Below the pieces are notes generated by a model. It worked only from the letters and a program-made list of their open reading frames with translations, did no database searches and had not been told where the DNA came from. Shown piece by piece: positions 26,949 to 36,212 of a stretch of DNA of 64,000 nt; position 1 is the stretch's first letter; each line of letters opens with the position of its first letter. Made by a program: the position numbers and the translations under genes. Origin of the DNA: Prevotella sp. (lineage in GTDB: Bacteria; Bacteroidota; Bacteroidia; Bacteroidales; Bacteroidaceae); contig JAEEXI010000001.1 in NCBI GenBank assembly GCA_016291495.1, forward strand, positions 62,001 through 126,000, read 5' to 3'.

Positions 26949-26955
26949 GTATAAA

Positions 26956-26987
26956 TTTGGTTTTTCGCTTACTTCTTTGTACCTTTG
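26956..26987 (+). promoter_or_regulatory. Promoter of the second TPR gene
   Basis: TTTGG (26956-26960), 19-bp spacer, TACCTTTG (26980-26987): a textbook Bacteroidetes promoter, 31 bp before the ATG. Confidence 0.88.
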
Positions 26988-27018
26988 CACTTGATTTTTA
27001 ATAAGGTATTAGAGGCGA

Positions 27019-28224
27019 ATGCATTTCAGGAAATATATTATCATATTAGGTTGTTGCTTGATGGCGACGGTGACGATGGCCCAGAGGAAGGAACTGAGTC
27101 AGGCACGTACGTATATCAAAAGCGGTAAGGACTTTGATAAGGCGGAGAAACTGATGACAGGCTTGTTGGAGAAGGATGAGTCCAACAGAACGAACGAGAA
27201 GATTTACCTGACATGGTTTCAGGCTGTGACGAAACAATACGAAGCTGCTAATGAGAAGTTGTATCTCAAACAGAAGTACGACACTGCAGCATTCTTTAAT
27301 CTGGCTCGTCGACTCTACAGCATTGCAGAAACTCTCGACACACTGGATGCTATGCCTGATGAGAAGGGTAGGGTAAAACTCCGTTATCGTAAGGACCATT
27401 CGGAACTGCTGGATCAGTTACGTCCTAATCTTTACTTTGGAGGAACCTATTATCTGAGGCGTGATGACTATCCAAAGGCTTACGACTTTTTCGAGACCTA
27501 TCTTCAGGCAAGTGATAAACCTCTTTTTATGGACTATGACTATAGGATGACTGATGCGCGTTTTGCCGAAGCTGCATATTGGGCTGAGTATGCCGGGTAT
27601 AAGATGCAAGATGCTTCACGTACCCTTCGCTATTTCGACGTGGCGGTTCAGGATACCGCGAAGGCACGTTATGCGATGCAGTATGCGTGTGAGGCCTATC
27701 GCTGGCAAGAAAACGAAGAGGACTATGTGAAGATGCTTCAACGAGGCTTTGCCACTTATCCGGGATTTTCCTACTTCTTCCCTCGATTGGTTGACCACTA
27801 CCAGGCCAAGCAGCAGCCAGACTCTGCACTCTATTATGCCAATCTGGCATTGAAAACAAATCCTAATAATGAATTGTTCCTGTTGGCGAAGTCGGTTGCC
27901 CTACTTAATCTCGAACGCTATGATGAGTGTATTCAGGTGAGTGAACAACTCATTAGCAGAAACGACACCCTCGCTGAGGCTTATTTCAGTATTGCTACTG
28001 CGAAACTGAACCAGATTCTTGATCTTGACAAACGGAGCAAAGGAAAGGAGAATCGTTCAAAGATACGACAATTATATATGGAGGCAAGACCCTATATGGA
28101 GGCATACCGCAAACTTGCTCCAGACGAGAAACGAAAGTGGGCGCCTGCCCTCTACCGTATCTATCTAAACCTGAATATGGGTAAGCAATTCGAGGAGATA
28201 GACAGGGTGATGCGTAAGCTGTAA
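27019..28224 (+). CDS. Secreted TPR-repeat protein, paralogue of the preceding gene
   Basis: 401 aa. Signal peptide MHFRKYIIILGCCLMATVTMA (cut before QRKEL). TPR-like helices run through the whole mature chain; clear units near 20-60, 135-165 (TYYLRRDDYPKAYDFFETYL), 245-275 (DSALYYANLALKTNP) and 280-310. The segment DAMPDEKGRVK matches the upstream paralogue, so the pair arose by duplication. It has its own promoter and terminator, and so is uncoupled from gyrA. No enzymatic motif is seen. Confidence 0.85.
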   Translation: MHFRKYIIILGCCLMATVTMAQRKELSQARTYIKSGKDFDKAEKLMTGLLEKDESNRTNEKIYLTWFQAVTKQYEAANEKLYLKQKYDTAAFFNLARRLYSIAETLDTLDAMPDEKGRVKLRYRKDHSELLDQLRPNLYFGGTYYLRRDDYPKAYDFFETYLQASDKPLFMDYDYRMTDARFAEAAYWAEYAGYKMQDASRTLRYFDVAVQDTAKARYAMQYACEAYRWQENEEDYVKMLQRGFATYPGFSYFFPRLVDHYQAKQQPDSALYYANLALKTNPNNELFLLAKSVALLNLERYDECIQVSEQLISRNDTLAEAYFSIATAKLNQILDLDKRSKGKENRSKIRQLYMEARPYMEAYRKLAPDEKRKWAPALYRIYLNLNMGKQFEEIDRVMRKL

Positions 28225-28229
28225 TGCTA

Positions 28230-28278
28230 AAAAATCGAAAATTAATACACGGGTCGTGATAGTTTTCGATTTTTTTTC
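28230..28278 (+). terminator. Terminator after the second TPR gene
   Basis: AAAAATCGAAAA (28230-28241) pairs with TTTTCGATTTTT (28263-28274), with a T-run. The -7-like TAACTTTG at 28280-28287 for the next gene follows at once. Confidence 0.8.
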
Positions 28279-28333
28279 TTAACTTTGTAAATCAGTACAC
28301 AACAAGAATCTAAAACAAATTATTGTAAGTATT

Positions 28334-30079
28334 ATGGAAAATAACGAACTCATTGCTCAGTGTGAGGCACGGGCGAAAGAATGGCTCTCTCCAGCCTTTG
28401 ACGAGGAGACACGTAAGGAAGTGCAAGCAATGTTGGATAATTCCGACAAGACAGCCTTAGTAGATGCTTTCTATCAGAACTTGGAATTCGGAACTGGTGG
28501 ACTTCGTGGTATCATGGGTGCAGGAACGAACCGTATGAACAAGTATATCGTAGGTATGGCCACACAGGGCTTTGCCAACTATATCCTGAAGGCTTTCCCT
28601 GGCAAGCAGTGCTCTGTAGTCGTAGGTCATGACTGTCGTAACAACGGTCGTATGTTTGCAGAGACCGTTGCAGACATTTTCTCTGCTAACGGCATCAAGG
28701 TATATCTCTTTGAGAGTCTGCGTCCTACTCCAGAGATCTCTTTTGCCATCCGTCAGCTCGGTGCTCAGGCAGGTGTGAATGTCACCGCTTCTCATAATCC
28801 TCGTGAGTATAATGGTTACAAGGCTTATTGGGATGATGGTGCACAGGTTCTGTCTCCTCATGATACTGGTATCATTGACGAGGTGAACAAGGTGACCATC
28901 AATGACGTGAAGTTTGAGGGTAACAAGGAACTCATCGAGATTATCGGTGGTGAGATGGACTGGGACTATATCCAGGCTGTTCATGAGGCATTGATTGACC
29001 AAGAGGTCATCAATCGTCAGAAAGATCTGAACATCGTTTACTCTGCTATGCATGGCACCGGTCGTCACATCGTTCCTATGGCACTTCGTTCATGGGGCTT
29101 CCAGAACATCCATGTCGTTCCTGAGCAGATGGTGATTGACGGTAACTTCCCCACCGTCGTTTCTCCTAACCCAGAGAATGCTGAGGCTATGACATTAGGT
29201 ATGAAACTCGGTACTAAGTTGAATGCCGACCTGGTGATTGCCTCCGACCCCGACGCCGACCGTCTTGCTATTGTAGTCCGCAACCCGAAAGGTGAGTGGG
29301 AGATTATCAATGGTAACCAGACTGCTATGATGTTCTGCTGGTATATTATCACCAACCGTAAGAAACTGGGTCTGATGAAGGGTAACGAGTTCCTGGTGAA
29401 AACTATCGTGACGTCAGAGGTCATTGCCCAGATAGCCAAGAAGAATGGCGTAGAGCTCTTTGACGAGTTTACGGGCTTCAAATGGATTGCTTACCGCATC
29501 CGTGTCAACGAAGGCAAGAAAAAGTATATTGGCGGTGGTGAGGAGAGTTTCGGCTTCCTGCCTTTCGACAAGGTACGCGACAAAGACGCTCCTGCCTCTA
29601 TCTGTCTGATTTGTGAGATTGCCGCATGGGCAAAGGATCAGGGTAAGACGCTCTATGACTTATTGATGGACATCTACGCAGAGTATGGCTTCTCCAAGGA
29701 GACCACCATCAATGTGGTAAAACCTGGTAAGAGCGGTGCCGATGAGATCAAGCAGATGATGGAAGACTTCCGTAAGAATCCTCCCACGGAAGTTGGCGGT
29801 TCTAAGGTTGTTGTATGGAAGGACTTCCGTTCTTTGGAGCAGAAAAATGCCGATGGCAGTGTTGCCAAGATTGACATGCCTGCAACCTCCAATGTGCTGC
29901 AGTGGTTCTGTGAGGACGGCACGAAGATCAGTGTTCGTCCTTCTGGTACGGAGCCTAAGATTAAGTTCTACTGTGAGATTAAGGATCCTTCCTTCAAGTG
30001 TGCCGGTTGCTATGAGCGTTGCACCAATGCCGCTATGGAGAAGGTTGCCGCTATCAAGAAGAGTTTGAATCTGGATTAA
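28334..30079 (+). CDS. Phosphoglucomutase/phosphomannomutase (alpha-D-phosphohexomutase)
   Basis: 581 aa, the long PgcA-like branch. Active-site phosphoserine loop VTASHNPREYNGYK (about 155), metal loop ASDPDADR (about 305), sugar-specificity loop GGGEESFGF (about 400) and phosphate-binding RPSGTEPKIKFY near the C-terminus are all intact. It interconverts hexose 1- and 6-phosphates for glycogen, cell-envelope sugar and glycolytic routes; glucose versus mannose preference cannot be fixed from sequence. A -7 element (TAACTTTG, 28280) lies 47 bp before the start. Confidence 0.94.
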   Translation: MENNELIAQCEARAKEWLSPAFDEETRKEVQAMLDNSDKTALVDAFYQNLEFGTGGLRGIMGAGTNRMNKYIVGMATQGFANYILKAFPGKQCSVVVGHDCRNNGRMFAETVADIFSANGIKVYLFESLRPTPEISFAIRQLGAQAGVNVTASHNPREYNGYKAYWDDGAQVLSPHDTGIIDEVNKVTINDVKFEGNKELIEIIGGEMDWDYIQAVHEALIDQEVINRQKDLNIVYSAMHGTGRHIVPMALRSWGFQNIHVVPEQMVIDGNFPTVVSPNPENAEAMTLGMKLGTKLNADLVIASDPDADRLAIVVRNPKGEWEIINGNQTAMMFCWYIITNRKKLGLMKGNEFLVKTIVTSEVIAQIAKKNGVELFDEFTGFKWIAYRIRVNEGKKKYIGGGEESFGFLPFDKVRDKDAPASICLICEIAAWAKDQGKTLYDLLMDIYAEYGFSKETTINVVKPGKSGADEIKQMMEDFRKNPPTEVGGSKVVVWKDFRSLEQKNADGSVAKIDMPATSNVLQWFCEDGTKISVRPSGTEPKIKFYCEIKDPSFKCAGCYERCTNAAMEKVAAIKKSLNLD

Positions 30080-30082
30080 AAT

Positions 30083-30148
30083 CCGGTCGGGATTAGAGAT
30101 CCCTATACGGTCGGATTGACTTTGTGACCCGGTCGGGATTAGATATCC
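30083..30148. repeat. Two tandem copies of the tRNA-Arg 3' end
   Basis: CCGGTCGGGATTAGA occurs at 30083 and 30129 (46-bp period), both continuing to ATCCCTATACG. The second copy shares CTTTGTGAYCCGGTCGGGAT with the true tRNA end at about 30234-30253, so homology includes DNA just outside the tRNA. They look like attachment-site remnants. Confidence 0.8.
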
Positions 30149-30181
30149 CTATACGCTGGCGCCAGCCATCGTACAAATCTA

Positions 30182-30229
30182 AAAGAGTCTTGAACATTGA
30201 AAGTAAACTTTCATGATTCAAGACTCTTT
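30182..30229. terminator. Long hairpin beyond the tRNA
   Basis: AAAGAGTCTTGAA...TGAAAGT pairs with ACTTTCA...TTCAAGACTCTTT, about 20 bp of stem with a 3-base mismatch. On the - strand it follows tRNA-Arg and is trailed by a T-rich stretch; it also lies beyond the + strand phosphohexomutase gene. Confidence 0.75.
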
Positions 30230-30237
30230 CATCTTTG

Positions 30238-30311
30238 TGATCCGGTCGGGATTCGAACCCGAGACCCACAGCTTAGAAGGCTGTTGCTCTATCCAGCTGA
30301 GCTACCAGACC
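30238..30311 (-). tRNA. tRNA-Arg (anticodon UCU)
   Basis: A 74-nt cloverleaf on the - strand: acceptor GGTCTGG/CCGGATC (two G-T pairs), D-arm GCTC/GAGC, anticodon stem ACAGC/GCTGT around loop CTTCTAA (anticodon TCT), T-arm CTCGGGTTCGAATCCCGA and discriminator A. CCA is not encoded. It reads AGA and AGG codons. Confidence 0.95.
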
Positions 30312-30372
30312 ATCAAAATTCGGTTGCAAAGGTACGAATAAGTGAGAAGAAAACCAAATAAAAACACAAAAA

Positions 30373-31179
30373 TTACACATCAAAACGGATATAAGTACGG
30401 TCGTCAAAGGAGTCCTGACCCGTCATGAATGCCTTGCTGGCAATGAAGGAGTGGATGTTCAACGGGTCGTTCCTCCGCTGTTCCTCCAGTCGTCGCTCAC
30501 TTTCTGTGAGAGTGGGGCACAGGAAGGGATAGCCGTCGCTTGCCAATACAATCTCGTGGGGCTGGAAGTCAAGGGTGATGACAGGGACGAGTTTCTGGGG
30601 AATGGGGAAACCGTCGATGACAGAAAAGGTGATATTCTGTCGTTTGGTGCTGTCAACGATGTCTGCAAGGATGAAGTCACGCGCCGCATCGTGGGCCAGC
30701 AGTTCATCGACAGTAGTACCGGCCGCCAATAGTTCCTTCGCCTTCTCGGCGCGCTTGGCGGCATAGACCGCCTCCTCAGGTTTGGGATTCTCAAAGAGTT
30801 CTCCGTCGATGAGACACTGGCAGTCGCCAATCATCCATAACTCGCGTTGCAGTCGGCTGAAGACAACGACGGAAGCGGTGAGACGATCTTCGGGACGCTC
30901 AGTCAAACGGGGAAGCATGGATTTTTTGTAGTGTTTGCGGATATAAGCCGTGACGCCCTTCATAAACTGCGAGCATGTAGACTCCTTGGGCATCTTGCGG
31001 ATATAGCGGCTAATCAATAGCATCGCATAGCGTCCGTTGCTATTGAACAGGCTATGGCGATACTGTGACTTAGACGTGCTGCCATCGATGACGGCAATAA
31101 AGTCATTAGTGACGACGATGCCGTCCTCGCTTTTCTTTCGGGGGGTCTTGGCTATGCTGCTTTGTTCGATAATTTCCAT
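30373..31179 (-). CDS. Divergent PP2C-like phosphatase domain protein
   Basis: 268 aa. PP2C-like order: EDGIVVTNDFIAVIDGSTSK (metal Asp and Gly near 20-35), GDCQCLIDGE (mid), EIVLASDGYPF (about 205) and the C-terminal FDDRTYIRF in place of the usual G-x-D-N. No regulatory domain is seen. The start ATG 31179 lies inside the end of the YgiQ gene, a 74-bp overlap; no later start keeps the first metal-binding motif. Substrate unknown; phosphatase activity is an inference from motifs. Confidence 0.75.
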   Translation of the reverse strand: MEIIEQSSIAKTPRKKSEDGIVVTNDFIAVIDGSTSKSQYRHSLFNSNGRYAMLLISRYIRKMPKESTCSQFMKGVTAYIRKHYKKSMLPRLTERPEDRLTASVVVFSRLQRELWMIGDCQCLIDGELFENPKPEEAVYAAKRAEKAKELLAAGTTVDELLAHDAARDFILADIVDSTKRQNITFSVIDGFPIPQKLVPVITLDFQPHEIVLASDGYPFLCPTLTESERRLEEQRRNDPLNIHSFIASKAFMTGQDSFDDRTYIRFDV

Positions 31180-32920
31180 TAGGTTTATCTTTATACCAGA
31201 AGAAATACTCCCGTTGGGCGAGCTTCTCCTGTTGTGACTTGGCGGTGAAAACAGGTTCGAGTGTGTAGGGGTCGTAGCCCGTATAGAACATCTCGGTAGA
31301 GACCGTCATGGGGGTGGGCGTAAAGTCTTGAACCTGTTCGAGTTTATAGCCCATCTGGCGAGTGAGACGGGCTAACTCTGCCATATCGCTCTCGTGACAT
31401 CCAGGGTGGCTGGAGATGAAATAGGGGATAATCTGTTGGTTGAGATGCTCCTCCTGATTGATACGGTCGAAGATGCGCTTGAACTCGTAGAACTGTTGGA
31501 ATGAGGGCTTGCGCATCAGACGGAGCACATCATCGGAAGTGTGCTCGGGAGCCACTTTCAGACGTCCGCTGACATGATTCTTGATGAGTTCGCGGGTGTA
31601 CTCCATAGCTGCCTTATTCGATTTCTCGTCCTTGCTGCGATAGAGCAACAGGTCGTAGCGCACGCCGCTGCCGATGAAACTCTTCTTAATGCCAGGCAAG
31701 GCATCGACAGCACGATATATCTCAAGCAACTTCGAGTGATCGGTATTCAGATTCGGGCATATCTGCGGATGGATGCAACTGGGTCGCTTGCACTTCTCGC
31801 AGGCCCTGAGGTTACGTCCGTGCATGCCGTACATGTTGGCTGACGGACCACCCAAGTCGCTGAGGTAACCTTTGAAACCATCCATCTGAATGACTTGCTT
31901 CACTTCGCGGAGGATGCTCTCTTTCGACCGGCAAGAAATGAACTTTCCCTGATGGGCGGAGATGGTGCAGAAGGCACAACCGCCAAAACAACCACGATGG
32001 ATGTTGACCGAGTACTTGATCATGTCGTAGGCGGGAATGCGCTTGTCTTTATACTTAATATGAGGTACCCGCGTATAGGGTAGGTCGAACGAGGCATCAA
32101 TCTCCTCGGTGGTCATCGGGGGATAGGGTGGGTTGACCACGACATATTCGTTTCCCACTTTTTGCAGCAGGCGCTGGGCGTGCATCATGTTCGACTGTTC
32201 CTCGATATGGCGGAAGTTCTCGGCTTGCGAGCGCTTGTTACGTAAGCACTCTTCGTGGGGATGCAGCACGATATCACCCTCACGCGGTGTTACATCGTTA
32301 GCGAGATATGCCGTTTGGGGAATGTCGTGGCAGGCGCTGATGGGCAGCCCATCGGCAATACGACGCGACAACTCAACCATTGGTTTCTCACCCATGCCAT
32401 AGACAAGGATGTCGGCAGGGGCATCGCACAGAATACACGGGCGTAATTTGTCCTGCCAATAGTCGTAATGGGTGAGTCGGCGCAACGAGGCCTCGATACC
32501 GCCCAGGACAATGGGCACATCGGGATAGAGCTGGCGCAGAATTTGTGAATAGACGACGGAGGGATAGTCAGGACGGAGACCGTGACGACCGTCGGGAGAG
32601 TAGGCATCCTCGGAGCGCAGACGACGGTTGGCCGTGTACTTATTCACCATCGAGTCCATATTGCCGGGCGAGATGGCAAAGTACAGGCGAGGCCTTCCCA
32701 GCTTCTTGAAGTCGCGGAAGTCGCCGTGCCAGTCGGGTTGGGGGATGATAGCCACACGATAGCCAGCAGCCTCGAGCGTACGTCCGATGACAGCATTGGC
32801 AAAGGACGGATGGTCGACATAGGCATCGGCAGAGAAGAGGATGATGTCCACCTCATCCCATCCGCGCAGTTCCATCTCCTTCTTTGTGGTAGGGAGAAAA
32901 TCCGTCAGCCGATACTCCAT
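31106..32920 (-). CDS. YgiQ-family radical SAM protein
   Basis: 604 aa. UPF0313/YgiQ architecture: N-terminal B12-binding-like domain (DIILFSADAYVDHPSFANAVIGR...), then a radical-SAM core with the cysteines in VNIHRGCFGGCAFCTISAHQG, a Cys-rich insert (CEKCKRPSCIHPQIC), and the family C-terminus (YFISSHPGCHESDMAELARL, DFTPTPMTVST). The C-terminal tail is basic (PPKEKRGRHRRH). The reaction of YgiQ proteins is not known to me. It probably shares a transcript with upstream - strand genes. Confidence 0.92.
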   Translation of the reverse strand: MEYRLTDFLPTTKKEMELRGWDEVDIILFSADAYVDHPSFANAVIGRTLEAAGYRVAIIPQPDWHGDFRDFKKLGRPRLYFAISPGNMDSMVNKYTANRRLRSEDAYSPDGRHGLRPDYPSVVYSQILRQLYPDVPIVLGGIEASLRRLTHYDYWQDKLRPCILCDAPADILVYGMGEKPMVELSRRIADGLPISACHDIPQTAYLANDVTPREGDIVLHPHEECLRNKRSQAENFRHIEEQSNMMHAQRLLQKVGNEYVVVNPPYPPMTTEEIDASFDLPYTRVPHIKYKDKRIPAYDMIKYSVNIHRGCFGGCAFCTISAHQGKFISCRSKESILREVKQVIQMDGFKGYLSDLGGPSANMYGMHGRNLRACEKCKRPSCIHPQICPNLNTDHSKLLEIYRAVDALPGIKKSFIGSGVRYDLLLYRSKDEKSNKAAMEYTRELIKNHVSGRLKVAPEHTSDDVLRLMRKPSFQQFYEFKRIFDRINQEEHLNQQIIPYFISSHPGCHESDMAELARLTRQMGYKLEQVQDFTPTPMTVSTEMFYTGYDPYTLEPVFTAKSQQEKLAQREYFFWYKDKPNGNYRTKQHSQDPPKEKRGRHRRH

Positions 32921-32939
32921 TTAGAGCGGTAGCATATTA

Positions 32940-32967
32940 TTCACTTTTCACTCTTCACTTTTCACTT
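32940..32967. repeat. Heptamer tandem repeat at a gene end
   Basis: Four 7-bp units: ttcactt, ttcactc, ttcactt, ttcactt. They fill the gap before the YgiQ gene and contain the stop codon of the 115-aa gene (complement of 32966-32968). Confidence 0.93.
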
Positions 32968-33313
32968 AATTAAACGGTGTCCCTTGGAAAGCACGCTTGG
33001 TCGTACCCAGTTCGTCGTTGCCACGGTTTTTCCAGTTGATGAAGAGCAGTACAAGCTGTTGCAGACCGTAAGCTTTCATGTTTTGATGATAGATGACATC
33101 CAGACAAAGGTCCAACAAGTTCTTGTCCTTCCCAGCTTCTGACTCCAGAATAGAACGGATGTTTAGTTTCAGTTTGTCAAGCACCTGCTCGTCCACATAA
33201 CCGTTAGAGTCAATCAAGTCGCGGAAAAGCTGGTATTTCTCAATGGTTTCCATGTGCTGGTCACTGATCTCGATACTTCGTGTACCGCTTGAATTAGTTT
33301 GAATTTTGTACAT
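32966..33313 (-). CDS. Small conserved-looking protein of unknown function
   Basis: 115 aa, mostly helical, no signal peptide or membrane segment and no motif I recognise. Charged N-terminal half (SIEISDQHMETIEKYQLFRD), then a helical second half (LLDLCLDVIYHQNMKAYGLQQLVLLFINW). Its stop falls in a 7-bp repeat tract. It sits 13 bp after the amidase/golvesin gene and 45 bp before YgiQ, in an apparent six-gene - strand transcript. Base use looks like its neighbours, so it is probably real. Confidence 0.7.
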   Translation of the reverse strand: MYKIQTNSSGTRSIEISDQHMETIEKYQLFRDLIDSNGYVDEQVLDKLKLNIRSILESEAGKDKNLLDLCLDVIYHQNMKAYGLQQLVLLFINWKNRGNDELGTTKRAFQGTPFN

Positions 33314-33326
33314 AAGGCTTTTGTTT

Positions 33327-36212
33327 TTATTTTAATAAGTAGTTCAATATTCCTCGCATGATAGATCCTTGTTGCTGCTCATCCTTGATACACTCGAAGG
33401 GGAACCCCATCGTGAATGAGCGATAGTCCTTGCCTTTATAGGCAACAGCAGCATCCTGTCCATCGGCATACTGCATCACCGTATAGGCTGAAGGCATGGG
33501 ATTGAGAATGTCTGTCGACGTAGCGGCATAATGGTCCTCGTTCAAAGTATGATAATAAGGAATCTGTGTACCCATCCCATTCACGGTGTCGCTCTCACTA
33601 TGATTCCTGCCGCCATAGGCACATTTCAGGGTCTGATTGACGAACTGCTCCTCTTCGGTTCCGGCAATATCCGTTCCGATATAGGCTCCGCTGACCAACA
33701 GGGCACCTCCTTTATGGGTGTAGTTCTGCAGGGCAGCGCGCATCGTCTTGGTGAAAGTCTTGTAATACTTCAGGCTATGTCCGTCATTACGTTCCAGTCC
33801 TAAGACAAGGTCGACGAGGGCATGGTTCTTCAGTTTAACCTTCCCTGTCTCTATGGCTTCACTGGAAGCACTGACGATGTTGTATTCCTTTGCGGAGGCA
33901 ATGGCCTTGGCATGACAGGCAACATAGTTGAAGTCATTGCCTGCAATAAACTTTCCTGCCAGTTCCTCACTGCTCCATCCCAGATCGTCAGGGGTCGTAT
34001 CTCCCATTTTACTGCGACTGAAGGTTCGTTGCCTGCCTACCCATCCTGCCGTTGCTCCGTATGTAATACCGGGATCGTCGTCTATGTCGAAGCCCTGCTC
34101 TGCTTGATTATTACGAATGGCAGGAGATGACAGACGATGGAACCCGTTGATAATCATGACAGTCTTTTTGGCTGCAGGTGTGTAATAGGCAGAGAGCGTT
34201 TCGGTGGGAAAACTATGCCCGCCCTTGTTCGCTGCCACTACCTTGAAGTGATAGAGCAGGTTAGGCTCCAGTTCCACTTCATGACTCTTTCCTTTGACGT
34301 ATGTCCCATTGTCGAAGTCAGCACCTCCCACGGAGGTATATACGATATACCCCGTTGGTGAAGCAGACGGCTCATGCGGGTCTTCAACGCTATTCCAGTA
34401 CAGGCGTGCCTTGTTCTTCGACAATTCTATGTGGAAGTTATTCGGCGCCAATGGGGTGACGATGCATGACTGGTGATGCTGTTCTCCGATGTAGCGTAGG
34501 ATAGTCTTGTAGATAATACGGGCAAGCGTGAACTTGAAGTGGGGATCCTGTCCGTAGCGCATATCCGCAAAGTTCTGATGCGACATCGTCTCCAGGATGG
34601 CAGAGGGAATGGCAGGTACCCTTGACTCCGAGTAGTTACGGTCGTAAAGCTCCCTGCGGTTCCATTTCCCGTAGGTGTCTTTCAACTCTCTGGTGACATT
34701 CTCCAACAATGCATCGGCAAAGTCACGGGAGGCAAGGCGGCTGATACCCGCATTGAGTTTCCCCTCGTTGTAATTCGTCGTGACGACAGAGAGCGTTCCA
34801 ATCTGTCCGCTACCGTCTTTCGAATAGCCGGCATCACTATGTACGGCAAGTGCCAACTCAATAGGAACATGCAGTCCTTCCATATAGGGAACGAAGGGAG
34901 AACCGCCTGCCAGATAGTTCGTCATATTGGAGCGTACGTTGATGTCGTCGGCATAGTCGTCCGTACCTTCTTTTCCGCTATAGACCGAGTAGGGCATACC
35001 AGCCCATTGGGCATAGTAACGTGCCCCCTCAAGGGCACGGGGCATTCCACTGACCGACTCGCCCCGTCGGATATTTCCCATACCACCGCCAAAACGCACG
35101 GCATCTGTCGTGACCACACCACTGCGGTCGCTCTGGTTGGTGAGTGTCACTCGGTTGAACTCACTGTATCCCTTGTCAAACTCAAAGGTACCGAGGTACA
35201 CCCATGTACCGCCACCCATCTTCTGGTTGATATGGAATACCGTACGCTCACCCTTGTGCCAGACCGTGTATTCCGCATTGTCGATGCTGTTGTCCAGAGT
35301 CTGGTAACTCACGTAAACGGCATAGCGACCGGTCTTGGGGAAGTCGGGCTGGTAGCTGGCCAACGAGTAACGGCTCTTGCTGTTGGTGGTCTTCACCATG
35401 CGTGCCGTACCTGCCTCAAAGGGATTCTCGTTGTCAATATAAGCTGTGTCATGATAGGCAAAACCGGGCATGGGTGTGTCCTTCCATTTCCCGTGGGAGG
35501 TCACTTCGATATAGTTGCGCTTGCTGCCGTCATTGTCTATGATAACCTCCTCCCGTTGCCATACCCGTTCGCGAGGAGTGAAGACAATGGCACCGGCATT
35601 CTCCAGCATGGGAATGAGATAGGGTACGACGATGGTCTGCGTAAACAAGTCTTCTGTTGTAGCAAAGAGCTTGGGACGCTGCCACTTCCAGACGCCTGTC
35701 TTATTGTCGAAATAGCGCCCGTGGCTCGCCCATAGGGAAAGATGCCGCCCTTGCAGTCCTTCTGTAATGTCATGTGGGTACGACAGGTTCCTGACCCAAG
35801 GCTCTCCCTTATAGTCGATGTCTCCCCATTGGCGTCCTTCATCCTTGCGTTTCTTGAGACGGTTGGGAATCAGTTCCTGCAACTCGTAGTTGTGGGTCAT
35901 CACTTTCAGGAAATACTTGTCGTAAGGGGAGGGGAGGAGTTCCTTGATACGTTGGTAGATGTTCTCTACGACAGCAGGGGTGAATCCCTGCTCGGCAAAG
36001 GCCTCGTTCGCAGTAACGACGAGCGTTTCTTCCTCATCGTCCATCTCCAGATCCGTCAGGTGGGCCGTCTTCGAAAACTGGGCCCCCTGTGGCTTATAGT
36101 TCTTAAAATAGTTCTCCAGTTTAGCCTTGATGGCTGCGGTATTGTTCTGTGCGGAAACAATTCCTCCGTGACAGACCGCTATCAGCAGCAAAACAGTAAT
36201 AATCTTTCTCAT
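33327..36212 (-). CDS. Secreted split amidase with golvesin-type and fibronectin-like domains
   Basis: 961 aa. Signal peptide (MRKIITVLLLIAVCHGGIVSA). The amidase_3 (N-acetylmuramoyl-L-alanine amidase) fold appears in two parts: ASHGRYFDN with LENAGAIVFTPRERV (about 155-215), and ALAVHSDAGYSKDG...AIPSAILETMSHQNFADM (about 455-560). The catalytic His and Glu lie in HSDAG and LLET-like AILETMSHQ. Between them is a golvesin/xanthan-lyase C-like beta domain (about 265-380). A fibronectin-like domain (about 600-680) and a flavodoxin-like C-terminal part follow. Often annotated as xanthan lyase in Bacteroidetes, though peptidoglycan cleavage fits the amidase core better. Its ATG overlaps the acyltransferase stop by 4 bp. 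Confidence 0.83.
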   Translation of the reverse strand: MRKIITVLLLIAVCHGGIVSAQNNTAAIKAKLENYFKNYKPQGAQFSKTAHLTDLEMDDEEETLVVTANEAFAEQGFTPAVVENIYQRIKELLPSPYDKYFLKVMTHNYELQELIPNRLKKRKDEGRQWGDIDYKGEPWVRNLSYPHDITEGLQGRHLSLWASHGRYFDNKTGVWKWQRPKLFATTEDLFTQTIVVPYLIPMLENAGAIVFTPRERVWQREEVIIDNDGSKRNYIEVTSHGKWKDTPMPGFAYHDTAYIDNENPFEAGTARMVKTTNSKSRYSLASYQPDFPKTGRYAVYVSYQTLDNSIDNAEYTVWHKGERTVFHINQKMGGGTWVYLGTFEFDKGYSEFNRVTLTNQSDRSGVVTTDAVRFGGGMGNIRRGESVSGMPRALEGARYYAQWAGMPYSVYSGKEGTDDYADDINVRSNMTNYLAGGSPFVPYMEGLHVPIELALAVHSDAGYSKDGSGQIGTLSVVTTNYNEGKLNAGISRLASRDFADALLENVTRELKDTYGKWNRRELYDRNYSESRVPAIPSAILETMSHQNFADMRYGQDPHFKFTLARIIYKTILRYIGEQHHQSCIVTPLAPNNFHIELSKNKARLYWNSVEDPHEPSASPTGYIVYTSVGGADFDNGTYVKGKSHEVELEPNLLYHFKVVAANKGGHSFPTETLSAYYTPAAKKTVMIINGFHRLSSPAIRNNQAEQGFDIDDDPGITYGATAGWVGRQRTFSRSKMGDTTPDDLGWSSEELAGKFIAGNDFNYVACHAKAIASAKEYNIVSASSEAIETGKVKLKNHALVDLVLGLERNDGHSLKYYKTFTKTMRAALQNYTHKGGALLVSGAYIGTDIAGTEEEQFVNQTLKCAYGGRNHSESDTVNGMGTQIPYYHTLNEDHYAATSTDILNPMPSAYTVMQYADGQDAAVAYKGKDYRSFTMGFPFECIKDEQQQGSIMRGILNYLLK

